Origin: CBDFGN01 sp965247065
GTDB taxonomy: Bacteria; Bacteroidota; Bacteroidia; Cytophagales; Cyclobacteriaceae
Assembly: GCA_965247065.1 (NCBI GenBank)
Contig: CBDFGN010000006.1
Span: 3,534,001-3,598,000, forward strand
DNA: 64,000 nucleotides
Direction of reading: 5' to 3'
Shown one piece after another: positions 57,105 through 64,000 of this stretch (position 1 is its first letter; each line of letters begins with the position of its first letter). The translations under genes and the position numbers were made by a program. A model generated the notes under the pieces. That model saw only the letters and a list, made by a program, of their open reading frames with translations, had not been told where the DNA came from and searched no databases.

Positions 57105-57857
57105 TTAATTGTTACAGTCTTCAGTGCCATCAGGATAAGGGGCATCGGGAATTGAGAAGGTTTTACCATCCTCTGGGATGAGGAGGTAGATCGCTGTTCC
57201 AACCGCCACTATAGGTATAAATTTTGCTGCAAGAGGGATTTTCCGTTTGATATCAAAGTCGCTGGTGTAAACTACCTCATCCTTGTTTTTGGTATCGCTT
57301 ATCCTAAAGCGATACACCTTTCCAGGTTTCACCGAAGTGGGAATTGTCATCTCAAAGTTTCCTGTATTGGCAACACTGGGTTGGGTCCATATCTTGGTTT
57401 CATTCTGGTACAGGTCGAAGTTGAGAACATTTTGACGGGTGCCACCACTCCAGGTAATGACAAACGGTTTGCCACGCTTGTGCATACCGTAATCTTCAAA
57501 ACCGGTCAGACGAACAAACGGAACATATAACCGCCCGCGTACCTCCAAACCCACTTTCCCCACGAAATCTGCTCCCATCTCCTCGCCGATATTCCAAGTG
57601 ATCCTTTTGTTTAACCCGGGTGCCACTTCCAATCCTGCATCGCCGCTGACTTTTTCCAATGGATTAAGGTAATTGTCCAGTGATGAATAGACATGGATGG
57701 TATAGTGCCTTTCTTTTACTGTATCGACCAGATCGTAATAAACAACCAGTTTATCGGCGGCCAGTTCGACGTATGAAATAGAGAATTCCTGCGCAGAGCA
57801 GATCCTACTTTGCATGATCAGCAATGCCAAGGTTAAGTATGTCCCAATTCGTCTCAT
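57105..57857 (-). CDS. Exported Ig-like (Kre9/Knh1-type) protein with C-terminal membrane helix
   Basis: 250 residues. Signal peptide (YLTLALLIMQSRICSA), a first beta-rich domain (VYYDLVDTVKERHYTIHVYSS, GLNKRITWNIGEEMG), then an Ig-like domain resembling the Ser/Thr-rich GPI-anchored protein family (FVITWSGGTRQNVLNFDLY, GKVYRFRISDTKNKDEVVYTSDF). A helix KFIPIVAVGTAIYLLIP near the C-terminus probably anchors it. Its start overlaps the stop of the T9SS gene by 4 bp (57854-57857). Function unknown. Confidence 0.8.
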   Translation of the reverse strand: MRRIGTYLTLALLIMQSRICSAQEFSISYVELAADKLVVYYDLVDTVKERHYTIHVYSSLDNYLNPLEKVSGDAGLEVAPGLNKRITWNIGEEMGADFVGKVGLEVRGRLYVPFVRLTGFEDYGMHKRGKPFVITWSGGTRQNVLNFDLYQNETKIWTQPSVANTGNFEMTIPTSVKPGKVYRFRISDTKNKDEVVYTSDFDIKRKIPLAAKFIPIVAVGTAIYLLIPEDGKTFSIPDAPYPDGTEDCNN

Positions 57858-60043
57858 TTTATTAGAATTTTCTTGAGCTGATGGTTTTTACCAGAGACGA
57901 AATTCACTAAGTAAACACCGGGGCTCACCCGGTTATGCGATTCATCGTCAAGATTCCAGGAGAAGGTATGTGACCCACTCGAAAGGATACCAGTAAACAG
58001 GTTTTTGACTTTCCGTCCCATCAAATCAATTATCTCAAGGCCAATCGCCTCCTGATCTTTGACGATCACTGGGATGTTAATTGTTTTGACGGCCGGATTG
58101 GGGAAGGGCGATCCCATTAGGGTAAGGTGACTCTGCCACGCGTCCTCGTCATAGGCATAGATTATTTGGAACTGCTTGCTACCATGAAGCTGAAATTCGT
58201 AGAAGCTCGCACCCTTCATGTCGACAAATTGACGGGCCGATACGTCGAACAACTGCAGCATGCAGTCATTGTCTCCGAATCCACTGGGATTCCATTGTAT
58301 AAGTGCTCGCTCGCCCTCAAAATTTGAATGTACGACAAATTCCCAACGGTGCTGATCGACAGTTGGTACCACATCGCGGGTAAAGAATGGAGCGAAGTAA
58401 TCGCTATGCTCAGTTTTCATTTCCAGGTAGTTGAAAAACCGGGGAAGGGTTATGTCATCGTAGCGGTCTTTACCTTCCGAAGCGTCCGGATGCATGCCAA
58501 AACCAACCATGTCGTTTACTCCTATTCCGTGGGTAAGGGTAAGAGAAACCAACCATTGATTATTGTGAAGCCCAGCCTCTTTAATCCCTTTTGCTATCCG
58601 GCCGCCTGCTCCTGATTTCAGGGTGACCGGGAAATTAATCTGGGCCGAATTGTCGGCGAATACGAAGCCGCCAGACCATGCTCTCAGGTCATCAGATTCA
58701 GTAAAGCTGATCGTTGAAGGTTGAAAAACCTTTAGGGTACTAATCGGTGCATTGGGGTTGGCAGCAACAACATCGCTCCACTTGATATCATAAGGGAATG
58801 GAGCCCCGATCTGGTTCCAACCCTGGCTCAGGTTCAGTGCAAAAGGCGTCTGTTGATTGTATTGCGGAACCGATACGGCTGCTAACATGATTTGCACTGG
58901 ATCCACGCTATTGAACCAGTAACCATGACCATGGGTTATTCGGTTGAACGCAGGGAAATCCACATTCTTACCATTTTGATAATGGATGAGTCTCCACTTT
59001 GAATCATCATATTCACCCAATGTCCCAAAGATGGACTGTACCAGGTTGTCCTCCAGGATGTATGGGATGGAGATTAGTCGGTAGTTTTCTCTCATTCCGC
59101 CCGAAGAAAGCCCGGGAATCGATTCGTCATTAGCGGATTGCTCGCGGTATATAAAATGTCGTTCCGTAGTCAGCGGAGTTTGGGTGCTGGCGTCAGATGC
59201 ACTGAAGAAATACTCAAGTCCAAGTTCATCAAGTTCTGTGTTAGCGATTGTGACCACAACGGTATCAGGTGGTGAGGGAACGCTTTCAGGATCCGGAAAA
59301 TTATCCCCCAGGATACCCCTTTGATGAAATGTCACCGTTCTAGCACCGGTACCATCTGAAACAATGACGCTTATGGTTATACTATCAACTCCCGAAACAT
59401 GAATAGGCTGCGAAATGCTCAGGGGATCTACGGTTGTTTCGGATACCATTAACTCCTGGCTAAATTCGTTATTGGCCTCATTTACCTCGTCAATCAGATT
59501 GCCAGGATCGACTACCACAAAAACAAAGTATGGACCCAGGGTGGTGTTGGCAGGGATGATTATCTCTTTCACCCCTTGGCCGGCCTCTGGAAATGGTGCC
59601 GATCCTCCCGCGGCCAAATCGCTGGCAGCAACAAATTGGTCTAACTCAGTATCCTGAGGGTCGAATACGTCATTTGTGGACAGAAAGACGCCTACTTCAA
59701 TATCACCCTTTACAGCGACACCCCCCGTGTTGTTCACGGTAAACGTCAGATTGAACGGGTCCCCCGGCTCCACGGTCAAAGGTGTGATATTCACCGAAGT
59801 TAGCTTGAGCTCTGGAGTCCGCGGGACTGCACTTACCAGAAACCCTGCGAATAATCTGTAAGAGTCAGAAGAAATATTGCCAACCGTGTTCTGGCCGATC
59901 ACTGCAGTAAGCTCGTAGCTGGGGGAGTTCAACCTCTCGGACCCGTTGGAAAATCCATGGGACTGCAATTTGTAACTCTGCCCCTGGAGTTTGGCCGAGG
60001 CCAGAATAAAAATCCAAGCAACAACAATAACGCGACGTAACAT
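57854..60043 (-). CDS. CARDB-domain surface protein with type IX secretion sorting domain
   Basis: 729 residues. Signal peptide (VIVVAWIFILASAKLQGQ), an N-terminal part with SPSYELTAVIGQ and SSDSYRLFAGF motifs, a CARDB domain (LTVEPGDPFNLTFTVNNTGGVAVKG to VDEVNEANNEFS-like end), a middle region with LSQGWNQIGAPFPY, and a C-terminal T9SS type A sorting domain (GSPFPNPAVKTINIPV, IIDLMGRKVKNL, SPGVYLVNFVSG, KKILIK). It should be delivered to the cell surface by the type IX system, whose genes are not in this window. Four bases separate it from the vWA gene upstream. Confidence 0.9.
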   Translation of the reverse strand: MLRRVIVVAWIFILASAKLQGQSYKLQSHGFSNGSERLNSPSYELTAVIGQNTVGNISSDSYRLFAGFLVSAVPRTPELKLTSVNITPLTVEPGDPFNLTFTVNNTGGVAVKGDIEVGVFLSTNDVFDPQDTELDQFVAASDLAAGGSAPFPEAGQGVKEIIIPANTTLGPYFVFVVVDPGNLIDEVNEANNEFSQELMVSETTVDPLSISQPIHVSGVDSITISVIVSDGTGARTVTFHQRGILGDNFPDPESVPSPPDTVVVTIANTELDELGLEYFFSASDASTQTPLTTERHFIYREQSANDESIPGLSSGGMRENYRLISIPYILEDNLVQSIFGTLGEYDDSKWRLIHYQNGKNVDFPAFNRITHGHGYWFNSVDPVQIMLAAVSVPQYNQQTPFALNLSQGWNQIGAPFPYDIKWSDVVAANPNAPISTLKVFQPSTISFTESDDLRAWSGGFVFADNSAQINFPVTLKSGAGGRIAKGIKEAGLHNNQWLVSLTLTHGIGVNDMVGFGMHPDASEGKDRYDDITLPRFFNYLEMKTEHSDYFAPFFTRDVVPTVDQHRWEFVVHSNFEGERALIQWNPSGFGDNDCMLQLFDVSARQFVDMKGASFYEFQLHGSKQFQIIYAYDEDAWQSHLTLMGSPFPNPAVKTINIPVIVKDQEAIGLEIIDLMGRKVKNLFTGILSSGSHTFSWNLDDESHNRVSPGVYLVNFVSGKNHQLKKILIK

Positions 60044-60047
60044 CAGA

Positions 60048-61985
60048 TTAGCGGGTACTTCTTTTTCGATAAAACATCACAATCAAGACAATAGCCAGTA
60101 TTACAAATACAACTATGAGTATTTTGATCCACTGGCATGGCACACAAGGATCCGGTGCAGGGGTGACAGCCTTACCCAGAGCAATATGCCTGGTTTTTTC
60201 ACGAGTGGTCACCTGTCCATCTCTGTTCTTTACCTGGGCCCTAACAAAAATCCGGTATGTTCCGGCCTGATGGGTATCAGGAAATTTCGCTACCATTCGG
60301 CCCAGGCTATTCTTTTGAGATTTGACCGGATAGGTAATATTGGACGGCGTCGTAACCGTTACCTGGACATCATCAATATCACCTCCTGGTTCATCCTCCT
60401 CAATAACATCGGTTGAAACTTCAATTTCACTTCCCGGTTCATCTCCCTCTGATCCTACCATAACATCAAGCTTGAGGTCAGACAGGACGATGGCGGCAAA
60501 TCCGACAGGGACAATTTTTTGAGCATCCATTTGGTCTTTGGGGGGCTTTAAGATCAGCTCCCATTGTCCTTGGTAGGTCGTATCGGCGGCTGAATTTGGA
60601 AAATCAACTGAATAGATAGTATAGGTTTCTCCCTGGGTTATTCTGCCAATAAGGCCACCCGCGAGAGTACCGTTTTTAATTATGGTTCCACCAGGAGACC
60701 TGATCTCGGTTTCATAGAAACCCCGGTTTTCCTCCTTTTCAAATACAGTGAATACAGCCCTGCTATCGGAAGAGGTAATTTGGGCACTTGAGACCAATAC
60801 CTCGGAGGATCCTAACGAAACCTGGAAGATAGGATCAATAACTTCTTCCATGGACGTGAGGCTGGCAAAAATCCCCAGGTAGGCCTTTTGCAACTCGATA
60901 GGGAGCACTCCCACGGTATAGGTCATACCGTCCGGAACCTGGTAATACGCCCCACCAAATGCGGTAGCCAAATTACTTAGCTTAGTCTGAGAACTGGAGG
61001 AAGTGCCCATACCAATGGTGAAGATTTTAGGGTTGTTGTTTATGGTAATATCTGCCATGTAGGGAGGAACATTTTCTTCTCCGTCGGTAAAAAGAAGGAT
61101 CGCGTTAATCCCATCCACAGGTGCAGCCCCCATATTTAGGTCGGTCAGCTCTAGGCCCTGACCAACCGCGGTTAGATTCTCCGAGGCCAGATCATCAATC
61201 GTGGTCTTCATGGTAGGATCAATAGGGCTGAGATCGATCAACGGGCTGGCCGTGGTGCTGAAACTAACTGCAGCAAGCTGATCGGTGCCGTTGGGATCGT
61301 TTCGATCATTTACCAAGTCGATAAAGTATTTCGCTGCGCTCTTCAGGAGGTCTAGCCTGGTGGTGGATCCGGTAACGATCAGGTCCATGCTACCACTTTT
61401 GTCTAGCGTCAACCCATAATGGACCGGGTTTCGTTTGGCGACACCTATAAGATCAATGAAGATTTGGTGACTCCCGTTTGAGTTATCACCATCGGCATCG
61501 GGATAACATGGCTCGGTATTGGACTCAATGAGGATTTGATCCAAAAAGGGTTGCTGGGTGCTGGCAGAGGTAATCGCTTTCAAATCGGGATGAAACACGA
61601 CCTCAATTGTCTGAGAACCCACCCCGCTGAATGAAACGGCCGGCAGCGAAGTTACATTATCCCCGCTGCTGTTCCGTAAGAAGAAATGTTTTGAACCATC
61701 AACAATTTCAATCTTGGTAATGTCAAGTTGGGCCAGGAAGTCTGAATTGCCAATATCAAAAGACAGTGTTTTGCTAAAACCTACTTGCACCTCTAAAAAG
61801 TTGACAGAGCCACAGGCCCCAATTTGGGCTGACCATGTGCAAGGTAGTGGTTGATTGGTGCAGCTAATAGAAGTTTCAGCACCCGGAGTGATCTCTAATC
61901 TTTGGGAAAAACAATTTAGCGTCAGAGCGGCGCAAGCAACTGTTACAACAAGTTGGTAGGTGAGCAATTTCTTAGGATTGAACAT
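60048..61985 (-). CDS. Exported von Willebrand factor A protein with C-terminal membrane anchor
   Basis: 645 residues. Signal peptide (LVVTVACAALTLNCFSQ), an abnormal-spindle/HYDIN-like beta domain (about 40-180), and a vWA domain with the MIDAS motif DKSGSM (D195, S197, S199), TAVGQGLEL and FTDGEEN. An acidic beta-sandwich follows (EGDEPGSEIEVSTDVIEEDEPGGDIDD), and a membrane helix IKILIVVFVILAIVLIVMF ends in RKRSTR, so the C-terminus faces the cytoplasm. The vWA may bind the neighbouring surface proteins in a metal-dependent way. It lies 17 bp downstream of the repeat-protein gene. Confidence 0.88.
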   Translation of the reverse strand: MFNPKKLLTYQLVVTVACAALTLNCFSQRLEITPGAETSISCTNQPLPCTWSAQIGACGSVNFLEVQVGFSKTLSFDIGNSDFLAQLDITKIEIVDGSKHFFLRNSSGDNVTSLPAVSFSGVGSQTIEVVFHPDLKAITSASTQQPFLDQILIESNTEPCYPDADGDNSNGSHQIFIDLIGVAKRNPVHYGLTLDKSGSMDLIVTGSTTRLDLLKSAAKYFIDLVNDRNDPNGTDQLAAVSFSTTASPLIDLSPIDPTMKTTIDDLASENLTAVGQGLELTDLNMGAAPVDGINAILLFTDGEENVPPYMADITINNNPKIFTIGMGTSSSSQTKLSNLATAFGGAYYQVPDGMTYTVGVLPIELQKAYLGIFASLTSMEEVIDPIFQVSLGSSEVLVSSAQITSSDSRAVFTVFEKEENRGFYETEIRSPGGTIIKNGTLAGGLIGRITQGETYTIYSVDFPNSAADTTYQGQWELILKPPKDQMDAQKIVPVGFAAIVLSDLKLDVMVGSEGDEPGSEIEVSTDVIEEDEPGGDIDDVQVTVTTPSNITYPVKSQKNSLGRMVAKFPDTHQAGTYRIFVRAQVKNRDGQVTTREKTRHIALGKAVTPAPDPCVPCQWIKILIVVFVILAIVLIVMFYRKRSTR

Positions 61986-62002
61986 CTGTTATTGACTTTT
62001 AG

Positions 62003-63423
62003 TTATTCTACATAAACTATTACAACCCTAATGCCGCTACTAAGCATATTCTCAGAGTTGGTTACGGAATTTCTTACTCGAACTGAACTGCTGTTCAAGA
62101 ACCAGGAATACTCCAACCCGGCAATAAAAGTGTAGTTGGGTGGATACAAATTTGTTGAAACCGAAACCAATACGTTGACCGAAATGATCTTGGAATTATC
62201 CAGCCCATGAACGATTGTGGTTTCTCCTCCTTCGGCCGCATTGGTAGTCCCGGTAAGCTCCAGGACCTTGATGGATGGAGAGGTTGAGCCCAACTTAGTA
62301 AAGCCAGTCACCTCCAAATCGGTTGAAGTAGTAATGTCCTGGTCGAAAGTCGGTGTTATTTTGGATCCTGCAATGGCCGCAGACCCGAGATATCTGCATT
62401 TACAATGGTGCCGTCCGAGATCACCCCGGCACTTCCTCCACTCACCGACCCGGTGGCTAGTTTGGCCGTGGTAACGGCGGCGTTCCTAATGTGGTCGGTA
62501 GTTACGGACCGATTTCCATCCACTGACGCGTCACTTTGAAGCTTGCTCGACGTAATCGCGTTGTTCTGAATTTTGGCAGAGGTTATGGCATTGTCCTGAA
62601 GGTGATTGGTTGTCACTGCTCGATTTGCATCTACTGTCGCATCGCTGGTGAGTTTGTCGGCAGTGACAGCATCGTCACCTATTTTTGCACTGGTGACCGC
62701 CTGGTCTCTTATGGAATTGGTCGTTACTGCCCTGTTCGCATCAACCGAAGCGTCGTTTTGAAGTTTGGCAGAAGTAATGGAACCGTCGGCGATCTTGCCG
62801 CTTGTCACAGCATTGTTTTTAATGTGGTTAGTACTCACCGCCCTCAAATTGTCATCAGATGAGTTGCTAAGAAGCTTACTTGACGTAATGGCATTGTCTC
62901 TTATGTGATCCTCGGTCACGGCCCGGTTAGCGTCTGCGGTCTGATCACTTTGAAGCTTGGCCGAACTGATGGAATTATCGGCCAGCCGCGATACATTCAA
63001 TGTTCCGCTAATGATGTTATTGGCATTTGTTCCGCCGATACTGTAAGGTGAGGCGGTTAGAGGTATCCGGTCGGTAAAGGTTTCTTCGCCGATGGTAATT
63101 TGTAAATAATATGTTTCATCGAATTCGATATTGAGCGGTTGGACTGGGTCGGTTGGAGGCTCAATATTCTGGGTTCCACCCAGGACAACGGTATAGTAAC
63201 CGTCCACGACCTGTACTTTGTATGATGCCTCTCCCCATTTTAAGGCGCCGGCGCTCTCCGAATCATACAACGAGAATTTCATGGTCAATCCGGTCTCTTC
63301 ATTCACCGGCTCCCCGGCCGGGTCGGTCAAATAACCTTGAAAGCTCATTGTTTGGGGAACGTCCTGCCCGAATATTAATATTGGCAAGCTGAGAAATAGA
63401 AAGAGGAATAATAAACTTTTCAT
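62003..63423 (-). pseudogene. Tail-fibre-like repeat protein, frameshifted near its C-terminus
   Basis: Starts at the ATG at 63423 with a signal peptide (FLFLFLSLPILIFGQ). An N-terminal domain (SFQGYLTDPAGEPV, DGYYTVVLGG, YYLQITIGEETFTDRIPL) is common in Bacteroidota surface proteins. About five units of 27-37 residues follow (DANRAVTTNHLQDNAITSAK), like tail-fibre stalk repeats. The first frame stops at 62356 after NADISGLRPLQDPK; one added G in the run at 62384-62386 gives DISGSAAIAGSKITPTFDQDITTSTDLEVTGF and connects to the last 104 codons. Repaired length is about 473 residues. First gene of the caspase operon. Confidence 0.82.
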
Positions 63424-63787
63424 AGCGATTCGTCGCTAAGCGACTTTTTTGAGTTCGATGTAGTTAATGAATACAGGAGGAGGAGGTAACCCAGGTTAGC
63501 AGATTCACCCCCGGATTTAACAGGTTGATGGAACGAAGAAGAAGCTCTTTTTCGGGTTGTTTGCCGGAAAAAAATACAGTATTTCTTGGTATTCGAAGAG
63601 GTTGTAGAATCGCCTGCCTGGCTTGGGCTGCTAGGAAAGCAGGAAGGGCGAACGTAAGATCTGTGGCGCTTGAGCCCATTTCTCGAACTACGTCAATTTC
63701 CTATTTGGATTACAGGTTCAATTGTAATCCCTTCCTAGGTGTGCCCCAAGACCATTGGAGTTCCAAGACCAATTTAACAAAGATTTC
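63424..63787. other. Intergenic region upstream of the caspase operon
   Basis: No gene accepted; frames on both strands (63464-63679 minus, 63525-63791 plus) overlap each other and show no domain. The operon promoter should lie at its left end near 63424-63480, but no motif was certain. Confidence 0.45.
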
Positions 63788-64000
63788 CTAAAAAGGAAGC
63801 TTCCGGTCAGTGCGGAACGTGAGTCTTTGTTGCAACGTTGAATCTCCCACCCGTAGGGATTTCACCACCAGTATTTGGTCCTTCAGGTACCCCATTTCCT
63901 GATTCCTCATGAACGAAACCTGCTGGAATACGATGATGGTTCCCGCGATCAGGGCAACCGAGATTCCAAATTGGAATCCCACGAATGATTTCCTGAGTGC
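63788..64000 (-). pseudogene. FtsX/MacB-like ABC transporter permease fragment, cut by window edge
   Basis: The frame is open to base 64000 (ALRKSFVGFQFGISVALIAGTIIVFQQVSFMRNQEMGYLKDQILVVKSL), a conserved core segment of Bacteroidota FtsX-like permeases: one membrane helix and the start of the periplasmic domain. It stops at 63788 after TLQQRLTFRTDRKLPF, where intact family members continue for several hundred residues. So the 3' end is lost or frameshifted. Confidence 0.7.

Noticed and set aside
62450..63000. CRISPR-like regularly spaced repeats
   Set aside because: The repeats encode protein in a single frame with a signal peptide and are not separated by unique spacers; they are stalk units of a surface protein.
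63464..63791. Overlapping small genes at the right edge
   Set aside because: Frames on both strands cover the same bases, neither has a domain or ribosome binding site; considered non-coding.

Overview
The window looks like a chromosomal segment of a Bacteroidota bacterium (Saprospiria/Cytophagia-like; family not resolvable from sequence alone). Pointers are a type IX secretion C-terminal sorting domain, Reg_prop/Y_Y_Y hybrid sensor kinase architecture, a bactofilin, IS982 elements, FtsX-type permease fragments, many Tat- or lipobox-tagged secreted proteins, and an AT-rich intergenic style. No rRNA, tRNA or CRISPR array was seen.

Layout. 1-7.7 kb (minus): two tandem copies of a DUF1501 + PSCyt1/PSCyt2/PSD1 pair; one PSD1 gene carries an in-frame amber codon. 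7.7-9.9 kb: repeat-rich debris with an enolase-superfamily remnant, a DUF1761 membrane protein and a GH32-like remnant. 9.9-16.4 kb (minus): a TRAP transporter (DctP, DctQ, frameshifted DctM) with an HpsN-type dehydrogenase, an SDR and a zinc alcohol dehydrogenase, the gene set expected for uptake and oxidation of 2,3-dihydroxypropane-1-sulfonate (DHPS). 16.4-24.6 kb: small membrane proteins, an alpha/beta hydrolase, a truncated PEBP protein, bactofilin, amidase, a methyltransferase and a TPR remnant, separated by a dispersed repeat family. 25-37.6 kb: a tandem array of three membrane-anchored class III nucleotide cyclases with different C-terminal modules (TPR; TolB-like propeller; frameshifted TPR), divergent from a 1617-residue one-piece hybrid (propeller, Y_Y_Y, histidine kinase, receiver, cyclase). 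Matching inverted repeats lie on both sides of that hybrid gene.

38-54.6 kb: two paralogous TolB-like lipoprotein genes, each followed by an attC-like imperfect inverted repeat. The second is split by a 13,368-bp composite transposon: two directly repeated 1031-bp IS982-family copies around 11.3 kb of cargo, with a perfect 8-bp target duplication TAAAATTA at the outer ends. Removing the transposon and one duplication restores a 446-residue reading frame. The cargo holds a decapitated amidohydrolase, a broken beta-lactamase fold hydrolase fused head-to-head with an S41 peptidase fragment, an ADP-ribose/CDP-alcohol diphosphatase-like phosphoesterase, an aldo/keto reductase, a DinB-like protein, a membrane cyclase, a second cyclase membrane-domain fragment and a decapitated AraC-type regulator.

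54.6-64 kb (minus): a TraG-type coupling protein fragment, then a tight five-gene operon of exported proteins: a repeat-rich tail-fibre-like protein (frameshifted), a von Willebrand A protein with a C-terminal anchor, a CARDB/T9SS-sorted protein, an Ig-like/Kre9-like membrane protein and a secreted caspase-fold peptidase. The edge carries a fragment of an FtsX-like permease.

A striking property is the high share of broken genes: two in-frame stops, at least five frameshifts (several at C/G runs) and about ten truncations. Real decay and homopolymer sequencing error probably both contribute; raw reads would separate them.
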